DNA of 64,000 nucleotides from Isoptericola peretonis (GCA_023241745.1 JALQCY010000001.1:372001-436000), one strand, 5' to 3'; shown: positions 1 to 10,855, counted from the first letter of the stretch. Notes: generated by a model not told the origin, from the letters alone. Numbers and translations: made by a program.

Positions 1-1
1 G

Positions 2-1102
2 GAGCCCGTGTGGCTCAGCGCGGACCTCGGCGTGGACGTCGAGGCGCTGGCCGACGACGTCCGGCTCGCCGAGCCCGCGGAACACCTGGAGCTGCGCCCC
101 GGCGGGGTGGTCGTGACGACGGCGCGCGGCACGGTCGAGGCCGACGCGGTCGTGCTCGCCGTCGGGTCCGTGCCGGTGGTGCCCGCGGGGTTCGCGGCCT
201 CGGCGCTGCTGCACACGGCGGCCGACGCCGACCGGCTGCGCGCGGCGCTGCGCGCCGGGGCGGCCGGCGGGCCCCGGCTCGTGATCGTGGGCGCGGGCTG
301 GATCGGCGCCGAGGTGGCGGGCGTGGCGGCGGGCGCCGGGGCCGACGTCACGGTGCTCGAGGCGGCCGGCGCCCCGCTGTCGCGTCAGCTGGGCGCCGAG
401 GTGGGCGCGCACCTGACGGGCTGGTACGCGGCCGCGGGGGTGCGGCTGCGCACCGGGGCGGCCGTCACGGAGGTGGACGGCTCCGGCGTGCGGCTCGCCG
501 ACGGCGAACAGGTGCCGGCCGACCTCGTCCTGACGGCGGTGGGCGCTCGGCCGGCGTCGGCCTGGCTGGAGGGCACGCTGCCGCTCGACCCGCGGGGCGC
601 GCTGCTGGTGGACGCCGACGGGCGCGTCCCCGGCCACCCCGGCGTCTGGGCCGTCGGCGACGTCGCGTCACGCGCGCACCCCGTGTTCGGCACGGTGCCT
701 GGCGGGCACTGGTCGGCCGCGCTGCACGACCCGGACCCGACCGTACGCGCGATGCTCGGCGTCGGGCCGGGCGGTGCGGGGCACGCGCCGTACGTCTTCT
801 CCCAGCAGCTGGGTCATGACCTCGCGCTGCTGGGGCTGCCCGCCACGGCCGGGCCCGAAACCTCACCGGTCGTGCTGCGCGGCACGCCCGGCGACGGCCC
901 GTGGGCCGCGCTCTACCTCGACCCGGCCGACCCCGGCCCGGCGGCGCGCGACGGCGTCGCGACGGTCCGCGCCGTCCTCCTGGTCGACTCCCCGCGCGAC
1001 GTCGGCGGCGTGCGGCGCCTCATGGGCCGCGGCGAGCCGCTGCGGCTCGACCTCGCGCGGGCCACCGACCCGACGGTCCGGCTGAAGGACGCCGCGAGAT
1101 AG
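2..1102 (+). CDS. FAD/NAD(P)-dependent ferredoxin-type reductase, 5' end outside window
   Basis: This is the C-terminal part of a flavoprotein that passes electrons from NAD(P)H to a ferredoxin or similar small carrier. The open frame runs in from the window edge, so the start is missing; the first GTG is only an internal valine. A dinucleotide-binding motif VGAGWIGAE lies about 95 codons in, and the FAD-binding AVGDVAS motif near residue 215. The last 110 residues resemble the Reductase_C dimer domain of ferredoxin reductases. The stop codon TAG belongs to the first copy of the intergenic repeat, so the final residues AAR are encoded by repeat DNA. The redox partner and pathway cannot be told from this fragment. 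Confidence 0.85.
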   Translation, partial: EPVWLSADLGVDVEALADDVRLAEPAEHLELRPGGVVVTTARGTVEADAVVLAVGSVPVVPAGFAASALLHTAADADRLRAALRAGAAGGPRLVIVGAGWIGAEVAGVAAGAGADVTVLEAAGAPLSRQLGAEVGAHLTGWYAAAGVRLRTGAAVTEVDGSGVRLADGEQVPADLVLTAVGARPASAWLEGTLPLDPRGALLVDADGRVPGHPGVWAVGDVASRAHPVFGTVPGGHWSAALHDPDPTVRAMLGVGPGGAGHAPYVFSQQLGHDLALLGLPATAGPETSPVVLRGTPGDGPWAALYLDPADPGPAARDGVATVRAVLLVDSPRDVGGVRRLMGRGEPLRLDLARATDPTVRLKDAAR

Positions 1103-1202
1103 AGAACCCTGAGCCGCGAGATAGAGAGCCCCGAGCCGCGAGATAGAGAGAACCCCGAACCGCGCTTCTCTATCTCGCGGTTCGGGGTTCTCTATCTCGC
1201 GG
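1092..1202. repeat. 22-base-period GAGATAG repeat array and hairpin, locus 1
   Basis: Three direct copies of CCGCGAGATAGAG begin at 1092, 1114 and 1136, exactly 22 bases apart. Two inverted copies occupy 1168-1180 and 1190-1202, again 22 apart. The segment from 1136 to 1202 folds back on itself almost perfectly, with a two-base bulge. The array fills the space between the convergent reductase and purH genes. The first TAG is the reductase stop codon; the next two place TAG in the other two frames. It probably acts as a bidirectional terminator, and may also stop translational read-through. Confidence 0.85.
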
Positions 1203-1205
1203 TGG

Positions 1206-2825
1206 TCAGTGCGCGAAGTGGCGCGTCCCGGTGAAGTACATCGTGACGCCGGCCGCCTGCGCGGCCTCGATCACCTCGGCGTCGCGGATGGAGCCGCCGG
1301 GCTGCACGACGGCGCGCACGCCGGCGTCGAGCAGCACCTGCAGGCCGTCGGCGAACGGGAAGTACGCGTCGGACGCGGCGACCGCGCCGCGTGCCCGCTC
1401 CTGACCTTCCGCGAGGGTGTTGGCGCGCTCGACGGACAGGCGGCAGGAGTCGACCCGGTTGACCTGGCCCATCCCGATGCCGACGGCCGCGCCGTCGGCG
1501 GCGAGCAGGATCGCGTTGGACTTGGCGGCACGCACGGCCTTCCACGCGAACGCGAGGTCGGCGAGCGTCGCCTCGTCGGCGGCCTCGCCGGCGGCGAGGG
1601 TCCACGACGCGGGGTCGTCGCCCACGGCCTGGTACCGGTCGACCTCCTGGACGAGCATGCCGCCGGAGATCGGGCGGTTCTCCGCGACGGCGTGGGACGG
1701 GGTGTCCACGACGAGCAGGCGCACGTTCTTCTTTTTCTGCAGGATCTCCAGCGCCTCGGGCTCGAACCCCGGGGCCACGACGACCTCCGTGAAGACCGGC
1801 GCGATCTGCTCCGCCGCGGCCTTGGTGATGACGCGGTTGGCCGCGATGACGCCGCCGTAGGCCGAGACCGGGTCGGTGGCGTGCGCGCGGGCGTGCGCCT
1901 GCGCGACGTCCTCGCCGACGGCGACGCCGCAGGGGTTCGCGTGCTTGATGACCGCCACCGCGGGGCCGTCGTGGTCGTGCGCGGCCCGCCAGGCGGCGTC
2001 GGCGTCCACGTAGTTGTTGTAGCTCATCGCCTTGCCGTGCAGCTGCGTGGCCTGCGCGAGGCCGGTCGCGCCGTCCGTCCGCGTGTACAGCGCGGCCCTC
2101 TGGTGCGGGTTCTCGCCGTAGCGCAGCACGTCGGCGCGCTCGAACGCGGCACCGGTGACGTCGGGCAGCCCGGACTCGAGCGCCGCCTCGTCGGGCGCGT
2201 AGACGCTCGCGAACCAGGAGGCGACCGCGACGTCGTACTGCGCGGTGTGCGCGAAGGCCGCGGCGGCCAGGCGCTTGCGCTGCGCGAACGTGAACCCGCC
2301 GCCGGTGACGGCGGCGACGACGTCGTCGTACCGCGCGGGGTCGACGACGATCGCGACGCTCGGGTGGTTCTTCGCTGCGGCGCGGACCATGGACGGGCCG
2401 CCGATGTCGATCTGCTCGACGACCTCGTCCGGACCGGCGCCGGACGCGACGGTCGCGGCGAACGGGTAGAGGTTCACGACGACCAGCTCGAACGTCTCGA
2501 TACCGAGGTCGGCGAGCTGGGCGAGGTGGTCGGCCTTGCGGGTGTCGGCCAGGATCCCGGCGTGCACGCGCGGGTGCAGCGTCTTGACGCGCCCCTCGAG
2601 GCACTCGGGGAAGCCGGTGAGCTCCTCGACGCGGGTCACCGGGACGCCGGCGTCGGCGATCCTCGCCGCGGTCGACCCGGTGGACACGAGCTCGACGCCG
2701 GCGGCGTGCAGGGCGGTGGCGAGCTCGGCCAGGCCGGTCTTGTCGTACACGCTGAGCAGCGCGCGACGCACGGGGCGCTGGGCGTCGTCGGCGAGCTGGA
2801 CGTCGGGGGCGGAGGGCGCTGACAT
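1206..2825 (-). CDS. purH: Bifunctional AICAR transformylase / IMP cyclohydrolase PurH
   Basis: PurH carries out the last two steps of de novo IMP synthesis: formylation of AICAR with 10-formyl-tetrahydrofolate, then ring closure to IMP. The 539-residue product has the usual length. The N-terminal MGS-like cyclohydrolase domain shows VYDKTGL and [10 protein letters not shown]; the transformylase domain carries YGENPHQ and IKHANPCG. The ATG at 2825 is preceded by GAGGAG seven bases upstream. A ZTP riboswitch lies directly in front, so expression should rise when the ZMP/ZTP intermediate accumulates. The gene ends four bases beyond the locus 1 repeat hairpin. Unlike many actinobacteria, purN is not its direct upstream neighbour here. 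Confidence 0.97.
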   Translation of the reverse strand: MSAPSAPDVQLADDAQRPVRRALLSVYDKTGLAELATALHAAGVELVSTGSTAARIADAGVPVTRVEELTGFPECLEGRVKTLHPRVHAGILADTRKADHLAQLADLGIETFELVVVNLYPFAATVASGAGPDEVVEQIDIGGPSMVRAAAKNHPSVAIVVDPARYDDVVAAVTGGGFTFAQRKRLAAAAFAHTAQYDVAVASWFASVYAPDEAALESGLPDVTGAAFERADVLRYGENPHQRAALYTRTDGATGLAQATQLHGKAMSYNNYVDADAAWRAAHDHDGPAVAVIKHANPCGVAVGEDVAQAHARAHATDPVSAYGGVIAANRVITKAAAEQIAPVFTEVVVAPGFEPEALEILQKKKNVRLLVVDTPSHAVAENRPISGGMLVQEVDRYQAVGDDPASWTLAAGEAADEATLADLAFAWKAVRAAKSNAILLAADGAAVGIGMGQVNRVDSCRLSVERANTLAEGQERARGAVAASDAYFPFADGLQVLLDAGVRAVVQPGGSIRDAEVIEAAQAAGVTMYFTGTRHFAH

Positions 2826-2861
2826 GTCTTCTCCTCGGGGCGGGTTCTCGCGGAAAGACCC

Positions 2862-2940
2862 TCGCACCCAGGCGGGCGGCGCGCATGGCGGGACATGTCG
2901 GCCGCTCCCCGGTGGTGACCCACCCTCGCCAGTCACGGCC
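2862..2940 (-). ncRNA. ZTP (pfl) riboswitch upstream of purH
   Basis: Read on the minus strand, the purH leader contains the hallmarks of the pfl/ZTP riboswitch. GTGACTGGCG (2927-2936) is followed by GTGGG, then ACCACCGGGGAGCGGCC, then after a linker CCGCCTGGGTGC (2864-2875). GGCC at the 5' end can pair with GGCC after the GGGGAGC block to form the first stem. This aptamer class binds ZTP or ZMP and turns on folate and purine genes. The ribosome binding site of purH lies about 25 bases after the aptamer, so control could be translational or transcriptional. Confidence 0.85.
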
Positions 2941-2946
2941 GCGGCG

Positions 2947-2952
2947 AGTCTA
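2947..2952 (-). promoter_or_regulatory. Putative -10 element of purH, overlapping the tetR stop codon
   Basis: TAGACT on the minus strand sits about seven bases before the riboswitch 5' end, as expected for a -10 hexamer. Its first three bases are the TAG stop codon of the upstream TetR gene (2950-2952). This would give purH its own promoter despite the tandem arrangement. The -35 region is weak. Confidence 0.5.
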
Positions 2953-3510
2953 CCGAACGCCCTCGGGGAGAGCCACGGCCATGCCGAGGAGGCGCCAGGA
3001 CCGCACGGCCATCGCCGCGCGCTCGCCCGCGGGCCGCCGGGTGAGCGCGCCGGCCACCAGCTCGACGCCGAGCATGAGGTCCTCGACGGTGGCGCCCTGC
3101 GGCACCTGGCCTGCCGCGAGCGCCGCCTCGTGGTGCGCGGCCAGCACGGCGGCGACACGCTCGCGCAGCTGGAGCATGCGCCGGGGGCGGTCCTCTGCCA
3201 GGAGGTCCACGACGCCGACGGACTCGATCGCGTGCCGGGTGACCAGCCCGAGGAGGTCCGGCAGGTCGGCCCCGGCGGCGGAGGCCGCCTCGAGCTCGTC
3301 CACGTTCTCCTCCACGACGGCGGCGACGAGGGAGACGCGGTCAGGGAAGTGGCGGTAGAGGCTCCCCTGCCCGACGCCCGCGCGCCGCGCGATCGAGCTG
3401 AGCGGCGCCGCGGTGCCGGACTCCGCGAAGACGGCGTGGGCCGCTTCCAGCAGGGCGGACCGGTTGCGGGCGGCGGCTGCGGGGCCGGGGTTCGTGCGGG
3501 AGGTGGGCAC
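2950..3510 (-). CDS. TetR/AcrR-family transcriptional regulator
   Basis: This 186-residue protein has an N-terminal helix-turn-helix of the TetR class: residues about 15-60 contain [18 protein letters not shown] and the recognition segment [14 protein letters not shown]. The remainder is a helical ligand and dimer domain rich in alanine and leucine. It is divergent from a short-chain dehydrogenase, and a perfect palindrome lies between them, so it most likely represses itself and that enzyme. The GTG start at 3510 lacks a ribosome binding site but has TAGTGT (3517-3522) six bases upstream, which suggests a leaderless transcript. The inducer is unknown. Confidence 0.9.
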   Translation of the reverse strand: MPTSRTNPGPAAAARNRSALLEAAHAVFAESGTAAPLSSIARRAGVGQGSLYRHFPDRVSLVAAVVEENVDELEAASAAGADLPDLLGLVTRHAIESVGVVDLLAEDRPRRMLQLRERVAAVLAAHHEAALAAGQVPQGATVEDLMLGVELVAGALTRRPAGERAAMAVRSWRLLGMAVALPEGVR

Positions 3511-3524
3511 CGGAATACACTAGC

Positions 3525-3546
3525 AACCGGACAGTATTGTCCGGTT
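3525..3546. promoter_or_regulatory. TetR operator palindrome
   Basis: AACCGGACA (3525-3533) and TGTCCGGTT (3538-3546) form a perfect inverted repeat around GTAT. It lies between the divergent TetR gene and the dehydrogenase, directly behind the putative -10 of the regulator. The size and symmetry fit a TetR dimer site. Confidence 0.85.
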
Positions 3547-3578
3547 AGAAGCTCGGGACCCGTACCAAGGAGAGCACC

Positions 3579-4616
<1,038 letters not shown>

Positions 4617-4625
4617 CCACGCCCC

Positions 4626-4663
4626 GGCCGGGACCGGCGCGGCCTGCCCCGCTGGTCCCGGCC
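4626..4663. terminator. Hairpin between convergent SDR and MFS genes
   Basis: GGCCGGGACC (4626-4635) pairs with GGTCCCGGCC (4654-4663) across an 18-base loop, between two converging stop codons. There is no U-tract, as is usual in such GC-rich genomes. It could serve both genes. Confidence 0.5.
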
Positions 4664-4674
4664 GCTCGCACGGG

Positions 4675-6030
4675 TCACTCCGCGGGCATCGGCAGGGCGT
4701 CGTCGGCCCAGGCGTCGGGCTTGCCCACCCGCCACAGCGACGGCACCAGGGCGAGCGCGACGACGGTGGCGGCGAGCAGCACCACGAGCGTCCACAGCAC
4801 CACACCAATGCCGCCGGCGCCGAGCAGCGTGCCCCCGACCAGGGGAGCGACCGGCATCGCCGCCACCCCGCTGAGCCCGAGCACCGACGAGAGCCGGCCC
4901 TGCATCTGCCCGGGCGTGATCGCCGCGATGTACCCGGCCATCCCGGCGTTCACCGCCGGGACCAGCAGCACCCCCACGGCCGTGAGGACCACGTACCCCA
5001 GGTACGTCTGCACGAGCGCCATGGCGGCGAAGGCGACGACGAGCAGCCCGAGCGCGAGCACGGTCACGACGCCGAGCCGCAACCGTGCGACGAGCGGGGG
5101 CGCGACGACCGCACCCAGCAGCATCGATCCCGCGACCACCATGTCGAGGACGCCGATGAGCACCGGCGGAGTGCCGTTGCCGGCCAGCTCGAGGTTGATG
5201 CCGATCATCATCCCGCTCAGCGCGACGTTGACCACGACGAACAGCCCGAGGGACGCCCGGAAGAGCGGCACCGACCAGACGAAGCGCATCCCCTGCTTCA
5301 GGGCGGCCAGCGGCCGCGTGGCGCGCTGCTCGGCGACGTCCTCGTTCAGCGGCTGCCGGACGAAGAAGGCGCACACGGCCGTGGCCGCCTCCCCCAGCAC
5401 CGCGCCGGCCATCGGGACCACGTGCGCGATGCCGTAGAGCATGCCGCCGAGCGGCCCCCCGACCATCCCGGCGACGGCGTCCCGGCCCTGCACGGTGGCG
5501 TACGCGGTGGGCAGCTGCGCCTGCGGGACGACGGCCCGGAACGCGCCGCTGATGGCCGGGTCCAGGAACGCGGTGGCGACGGCGGCACCGAAGAGGACGA
5601 CGGCGAGATGCCACGCCGTCAGGCCGCCGAGGAGACCGGCCACGACCACCGTGGCCCACAGCAGCGCCGCGACGGAGGCGGCCCCGACGACGAGCCGCCG
5701 TCGGTCCACCCGGTCCGCGACCACGCCGGCCGGGAGCGCCGCCAGCAACGCGCCGGTCTGACCCACCGCCGCCACGACGCCCGCCGCGGCCGGCGAGCCC
5801 GTGAGCTCGAGGGCCAGGAGCGGCACGGCGAACCTGGCGACGCTGCCGCCCAGCGACTGGGTGGTGAGCCCCGACATGAGCAGCAGGTACGGCCGGTTGC
5901 GGCGCAGCGGCGTCAGCAGCTCGGGCGCACCCGCTGCGTCGTCCGGTGCGGAGGTCTCAGGCGCGGAGGTCTCGGGCGCGGAGTGCTCAGGCGCGGTGGA
6001 CGGTGTCGCGGACGCCGAGGTCTGGGTCAT
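4675..6030 (-). CDS. MFS transporter, drug-efflux-like
   Basis: The 451-residue product has about twelve hydrophobic segments and the typical MFS loop [12 protein letters not shown] between helices 2 and 3. The overall pattern resembles the MFS_3/enterobactin-exporter-like subgroup. The N-terminus has a short SAPET repeat ahead of helix 1. I chose ATG 4675-6030 because TAGCGT (6038-6043) lies seven bases upstream of 6030, consistent with a leaderless start; a longer reading would run into the operator. It is divergent from an ArsR-type regulator with one shared palindrome, so it is probably an inducible exporter. The substrate is not evident. Confidence 0.88.
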   Translation of the reverse strand: MTQTSASATPSTAPEHSAPETSAPETSAPDDAAGAPELLTPLRRNRPYLLLMSGLTTQSLGGSVARFAVPLLALELTGSPAAAGVVAAVGQTGALLAALPAGVVADRVDRRRLVVGAASVAALLWATVVVAGLLGGLTAWHLAVVLFGAAVATAFLDPAISGAFRAVVPQAQLPTAYATVQGRDAVAGMVGGPLGGMLYGIAHVVPMAGAVLGEAATAVCAFFVRQPLNEDVAEQRATRPLAALKQGMRFVWSVPLFRASLGLFVVVNVALSGMMIGINLELAGNGTPPVLIGVLDMVVAGSMLLGAVVAPPLVARLRLGVVTVLALGLLVVAFAAMALVQTYLGYVVLTAVGVLLVPAVNAGMAGYIAAITPGQMQGRLSSVLGLSGVAAMPVAPLVGGTLLGAGGIGVVLWTLVVLLAATVVALALVPSLWRVGKPDAWADDALPMPAE

Positions 6031-6037
6031 GGGGACG

Positions 6038-6043
6038 ACGCTA
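6038..6043 (-). promoter_or_regulatory. Leaderless -10 element of the MFS gene
   Basis: TAGCGT on the minus strand ends seven bases before the ATG. A TTGCGC match to a -35 lies 17 bases upstream (6061-6066), inside the ArsR palindrome, so regulator binding would block this promoter directly. Confidence 0.6.
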
Positions 6044-6057
6044 GACCCGCAAGCACA

Positions 6058-6081
6058 GTTGCGCAATAGTCATTGCGCAAC
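6058..6081. promoter_or_regulatory. ArsR-type operator palindrome
   Basis: GTTGCGCAAT (6058-6067) and ATTGCGCAAC (6072-6081) are perfect inverted arms around AGTC, in the middle of the divergent MFS/arsR region. The palindrome covers the -35 of the MFS promoter and lies just behind that of arsR. Confidence 0.88.
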
Positions 6082-6100
6082 CATTGCTGCGCGTCCTTGC

Positions 6101-6106
6101 TAGGCT
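6101..6106 (+). promoter_or_regulatory. Leaderless -10 element of the ArsR-type gene
   Basis: TAGGCT ends six bases before the GTG start at 6113, and no ribosome binding site fits between them. Confidence 0.6.
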
Positions 6107-6112
6107 TCCCCT

Positions 6113-6709
6113 GTGGCTGAGACGCGCGTCCCCGTGGAGACGATGGAGGTCCGCGACCCCGAGACGCTGCGGGCCATCGCCCACCCCGTCCGGCAGCGGA
6201 TCCTCATGCAGCTCGCCGTGGTCGGCCACGGCCGCGCGGCCGACCTGGCGAAGGCCATCGACCAGCCCGCCAACTCCGTGAGCTTCCATCTGCGCGTGCT
6301 GGCCAAGGCCGGGATGATCGTCGAGGCGCCCGAGCACGCCCGCGACAAGCGCGACCGCGTGTGGACGAACGTCGCGACGAGCTACAACGTGAAGCCTGGC
6401 GCCGGCGGCGCCGCCGACCTGATCCTGCGCCCGACCATCGACTGGCTCTCCGAGGTGTTCGCGCACGGCGACCACGAGGAGACGCGGGACGCCGGGCGGA
6501 CGTTCATGCTCACCACCATGCTCCTCACCCGCGGCGAGGCGAACGAGCTGGTGCACGAGCTCTCCGAGCTCCTGAACCGCTGGTCGGAGCGCAGCCTCGC
6601 CGCGGCGCGCGACGACGCCGGCGACGGCCGAGAGGTCTACCAGCTCCTGACCGCCGTCGCGCCGCGCGACGACCCGCGCGGCGACGCCGCCGGGCCCGCG
6701 AAGGACTGA
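6113..6709 (+). CDS. ArsR/HTH_20-family transcriptional regulator
   Basis: This 198-residue protein has a winged helix at residues 15-75, with ALRAIAHPVRQRIL-like and SFHLRVLAKAGM segments typical of ArsR-type regulators. The longer C-terminal half (residues 90-198) is an extra helical region and lacks the metal-binding cysteines of ArsR proper, so metal sensing is unlikely. It probably senses a transported compound and represses the divergent MFS gene and itself through the shared palindrome. The GTG start follows a leaderless promoter. Its stop lies in a small palindrome CTGAG-N5-CTCAG that also contains the purN stop. Confidence 0.88.
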   Translation: MAETRVPVETMEVRDPETLRAIAHPVRQRILMQLAVVGHGRAADLAKAIDQPANSVSFHLRVLAKAGMIVEAPEHARDKRDRVWTNVATSYNVKPGAGGAADLILRPTIDWLSEVFAHGDHEETRDAGRTFMLTTMLLTRGEANELVHELSELLNRWSERSLAAARDDAGDGREVYQLLTAVAPRDDPRGDAAGPAKD

Positions 6710-6716
6710 GCAGGCC

Positions 6717-7373
6717 TCAGCCGACGACCGCGCGCCGCCCGTCGACGCGCAGGCCCTCGCGCGCGACACGGCCGACGGTCTCCACCAGCAGGGCGCGCTC
6801 GGCGACCTTGATGCGCTCGTGCAGGGAGGCCTCGTCGTCGCCGTCCTGCACGGGCACCGTCACCTGGGCGAGGATCGGCCCGGTGTCGACGCCGGTGTCG
6901 ACGACGTGCACGGTGCACCCGGTGACCTTCACGCCGTACGCGAGCGCGTCGCGCACGCCGTGCGCGCCGGGGAACGACGGCAGCAGCGCGGGGTGCGTGT
7001 TGACGATCCGCCCCGCGAACCGTTCGACGAACGAGGGCGCCAGGATGCGCATGAACCCGGCGAGCACCACGTAGTCCGGGCGGAAGACGGCGACGGCCTC
7101 GGCCATGCCGACGTTCCACGCCGGGCGGTCGTCGAAGTCGCGGGGCGCGACGACGACGGAGGCCACGCCGGCGTCACGGGCCAGGTCGAGCGCCCCGGCG
7201 TCGGGCTTGTCCGAGACGACGCCGACGACGCGGGCGCCGTACGCGGGGTCGTCGTGGGCCGCGAGCAGGGCGGCGAGGTTGGAGCCCCCGCCGGAGGCCA
7301 GGACGACGAGCCGGACCTGGGCCGTGGCCTGGGCGGACGTGGACGCGACAGGGTGGCCGGACGGGGTCTGCAC
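6717..7373 (-). CDS. purN: Phosphoribosylglycinamide formyltransferase PurN
   Basis: PurN transfers a formyl group from 10-formyl-tetrahydrofolate to GAR in purine synthesis. GGGSNL near residue 20 binds phosphate; the catalytic set is visible as NTHPALLPSFPG (Asn, His) and DTGPI (Asp). The 218-residue length is normal. The GTG at 7373 is chosen because AGGG lies about ten bases upstream; GTG at 7382 is also possible. The gene follows DUF6350 by 23 bases in the common actinobacterial order sucC-sucD-DUF6350-purN, but the expected next gene, purH, is displaced by four unrelated genes. Confidence 0.95.
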   Translation of the reverse strand: MQTPSGHPVASTSAQATAQVRLVVLASGGGSNLAALLAAHDDPAYGARVVGVVSDKPDAGALDLARDAGVASVVVAPRDFDDRPAWNVGMAEAVAVFRPDYVVLAGFMRILAPSFVERFAGRIVNTHPALLPSFPGAHGVRDALAYGVKVTGCTVHVVDTGVDTGPILAQVTVPVQDGDDEASLHERIKVAERALLVETVGRVAREGLRVDGRRAVVG

Positions 7374-7396
7374 GACGCACACCCTACTCGCGACCG

Positions 7397-8650
7397 CTAC
7401 TCGCGACGGAGCCGCGCCCCGACCTGCAGGTGCGCGCACGCCAGCACGACGGCGGCGCCGAAGCCCACCTCGACGGCCACCACCGCCCCGGTGAGCACCG
7501 GGTCCGCGCCGACCAGCGCCAGCCGCCCGGCGCCGACCGCTCCCCCGGCCCAGTGCTGCACCAGCCCCGTCACGACGCCCGCCAGGACCACCACCCCGGC
7601 GAGCACCTGCGCCAGGTCGGCCCAGCGCACGCGCTCGGGGTCGAGCCGTCGCCAGGCGAACCAGCCCGCGAGGAGGCCGCACCCCACCACCAGCAGCGGC
7701 CCGGCGACCGCCGCCGTCACGCCGGACCAGTCCGGGCCGGGCAGCGCCCCCAGCAGGGGCACGGCGGGCAGCGGGCCCGACTCGGTGCCGCCCGGGGCGA
7801 ACGACGTGCCCTGCCCGACGGCGAACCCGGGCCCGGCGAGCCACGAGGTCGCCCACAGCACGAGGTTGGGCAGCAGCGCGAGCTGCGCGACCGCGAACAC
7901 GACGCCGCCGATCCAGCCCGGGTCGAGCCCGGTGACGACGTCCTCCGACGTGGCACGGCCCGCCACGACCCACACGACGGTCAGCGCGGCGCCGAGCCCG
8001 AGCAGCGCGACCAGCGCGACCGTCCCGGCCTGCAGGCCGAGGCGCGCGACGTCCGGCACGGCGCGGTCGAGGAGGCCGCCCGGCGTGACGACGACGGGCC
8101 GGTCCGGCGGCACGAGGATCCCGAGCCCGGCCCCCGCGCCGCCGACGACCAGCCCCCCGAGGGCGGCGAGCGCTAGCCGTGGCGCCTCGCCGGCGAGGCC
8201 GTCCCCGCCGGCGGCCCCGGCCGTGGCGGCGGCCAGCGCGACGGTCGCCACGGCGTACGTCGCCGTCGCGCCCAGCCAGCCGGCCAGGGTGGGCAGCGCC
8301 GAGCGCTTGACCGACACGTAGGTCGTGAACACGGCGAGGGCGGAGATGCCGAGCGGGACGAGCGTGATGGCGCCGGCCCCGGCGTCGACCGGCACGCCGT
8401 GACCCAGCAGCCAGAGGCTCGTGGCCACAGCCACGGCGCCGGTCCACGCGGAGTCGGGCGACGCGCCGAGCACCCCCACCACGGCCAGCAGCACGACGAC
8501 GGCGCCGGACAGCACCACGCCCTGCACCGTGGCCCAGGCCCCGGACGTCGCGGCGGCGAACCGCTCGCCCCCGCGGCCGAGCCGCCGCGACGGCGCGTCG
8601 CCGTCGACGGTCCGTGCGGTGCGGGAGGGGGTTCCGGGTGGTGCGCTCAC
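7397..8650 (-). CDS. DUF6350 polytopic membrane protein
   Basis: This 417-residue protein of unknown function is almost entirely hydrophobic, with roughly ten membrane segments. Short loops carry motifs such as FTTYVSVKRS and a late WFAWRRLDPERVRWADL. Family and context (downstream of sucD, upstream of purN) match DUF6350, which is conserved in this place in actinobacteria. The GTG start at 8650 is the only in-frame choice that keeps the N-terminal cytoplasmic segment. No catalytic motif is visible. Confidence 0.88.
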   Translation of the reverse strand: MSAPPGTPSRTARTVDGDAPSRRLGRGGERFAAATSGAWATVQGVVLSGAVVVLLAVVGVLGASPDSAWTGAVAVATSLWLLGHGVPVDAGAGAITLVPLGISALAVFTTYVSVKRSALPTLAGWLGATATYAVATVALAAATAGAAGGDGLAGEAPRLALAALGGLVVGGAGAGLGILVPPDRPVVVTPGGLLDRAVPDVARLGLQAGTVALVALLGLGAALTVVWVVAGRATSEDVVTGLDPGWIGGVVFAVAQLALLPNLVLWATSWLAGPGFAVGQGTSFAPGGTESGPLPAVPLLGALPGPDWSGVTAAVAGPLLVVGCGLLAGWFAWRRLDPERVRWADLAQVLAGVVVLAGVVTGLVQHWAGGAVGAGRLALVGADPVLTGAVVAVEVGFGAAVVLACAHLQVGARLRRE

Positions 8651-8693
8651 GCGCCCATGGTCACCCGGGGCGCCCGCGGATCGACGCAGACAC

Positions 8694-8733
8694 GACGGCG
8701 GCGCCCGCCCCCGGAGGGACGGGCGCCGCCGTC
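8694..8733 (-). terminator. Terminator hairpin after sucCD
   Basis: GACGGCGGCGCCCG (8694-8707) and CGGGCGCCGCCGTC (8720-8733) form a perfect 14-base stem with a 12-base loop, 19 bases after the sucD stop and 44 before the DUF6350 start. It probably separates sucCD from the DUF6350-purN unit. Confidence 0.85.
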
Positions 8734-8751
8734 GTCGGTGCTATGCGGTCG

Positions 8752-9648
<897 letters not shown>

Positions 9649-9685
9649 GGTTCTGAAGTCTCTGCTTTCGACGTCGGCGGGGCGC

Positions 9686-10855
9686 TCAGAGGTGGGCGAG
9701 CTCGGCGGCCTTGGCGGCGCCGCCGTCCATGGTCTCGGCCAGGGTGACGAGCGGGTGGTTCGCCTCGCGCAGGATGGCGCGGCCGAGGTCCACGTTGTTG
9801 CCGTCCAGGCGCACGACCAGCGGCTTGGTGGCCTCGTCGCCGAGGATCTCCAGCGCGCCGACGATGCCCTTGGCGACCTCGTCGCAGGCGGTGATGCCGC
9901 CGAAGACGTTGACGAACACGCTCTTGACCTGCGGGTCGTTGAGGATGACGTCCAGACCGTTGGCCATGACCTGCGCGTTCGCGCCGCCGCCGATGTCGAG
10001 GAAGTTGGCGGGCTTGACGCCGCCGTGCTCCTCGCCGGCGTAGGCGACGACGTCGAGGGTGCTCATCACGAGGCCCGCGCCGTTGCCGATGATGCCGACC
10101 TCGCCGTCGAGCTTCACGTAGTTGAGGCCGTTCGCCTTGGCCTTGGCCTCGAGCGGGTCGGCCGACTCCTTGTCCTCGAGCGCCTCGTGGTCGGGGTGGC
10201 GCACCTCGGAGGCGTTCTCGTCCAGCGAGACCTTGCCGTCGAGGGCGACGATCGAGCCGTCCTCGGTGCGGACCAGCGGGTTCACCTCGACGAGGGTGGC
10301 GTCCTCGGCCGTGAAGACGGTCCAGAGCTTCTGGATGACGTCGGCGACCGGAGCCTTGAGCTCCTCGGCGAAGTTCGCGGCGTCGACGATCTCGCGCGCC
10401 TTGTCCTCGTCGATGCCCACGATCGGGTCGACCGCGACGCGGGCGAGGGCCTCGGGGCGCTCGACGGCGAGCTGCTCGATCTCCATGCCGCCCTCGACGG
10501 AGCACATGGCGAGGTAGTTGCGGTTCGCGCGGTCCAGGAGCACGGAGAAGTAGAACTCCTCGGCGATCTTGGCGCCCTGCGCGATCATGACGCGGTGGAC
10601 GGTGTGGCCCTTGATGTCCATCCCGAGGATCTCGGTGGCCTTCTCCTCGGCCTCCGCCGGGGAGTGGGCCAGCTTGACGCCGCCGGCCTTGCCGCGGCCA
10701 CCGGTCTTCACCTGGGCCTTGACGACGACGGTCCCGCCGCCGAGCTTCTCTGCACCTGCGCGAGCCTCTTCGGGCGTCGTCGCGACGACGCCGCCGAGCA
10801 CGGGCACGCCGTGCTTCTCGAAGATGTCGCGAGCCTGGTATTCGAACAGGTCCAC
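9686..10855 (-). CDS. sucC: Succinyl-CoA synthetase beta subunit
   Basis: SucC is the ATP-grasp, nucleotide-binding subunit. The 389-residue protein starts with the conserved [19 protein letters not shown]. The GTG at 10855 is chosen over an in-frame ATG at 10873 because homologues begin here and GGAAGGAC sits about nine bases upstream. Motifs include [16 protein letters not shown], the DVNPLV-like LVEVNPLV, and NIFGGI-like [13 protein letters not shown]. The 170-base region upstream carries a probable -10 and a palindrome. Confidence 0.96.
   Translation of the reverse strand: MDLFEYQARDIFEKHGVPVLGGVVATTPEEARAGAEKLGGGTVVVKAQVKTGGRGKAGGVKLAHSPAEAEEKATEILGMDIKGHTVHRVMIAQGAKIAEEFYFSVLLDRANRNYLAMCSVEGGMEIEQLAVERPEALARVAVDPIVGIDEDKAREIVDAANFAEELKAPVADVIQKLWTVFTAEDATLVEVNPLVRTEDGSIVALDGKVSLDENASEVRHPDHEALEDKESADPLEAKAKANGLNYVKLDGEVGIIGNGAGLVMSTLDVVAYAGEEHGGVKPANFLDIGGGANAQVMANGLDVILNDPQVKSVFVNVFGGITACDEVAKGIVGALEILGDEATKPLVVRLDGNNVDLGRAILREANHPLVTLAETMDGGAAKAAELAHL

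Noticed and set aside
1092..1202. The 22-base array as a CRISPR
   Set aside because: Units are joined with only short variable parts, no spacers of constant length exist, there are inverted copies, and no cas genes lie in the window.
6706..6720. CTGAG-N5-CTCAG palindrome over the arsR and purN stops as a terminator
   Set aside because: A five-base stem is too short to claim; it arises partly from the two TGA stops.
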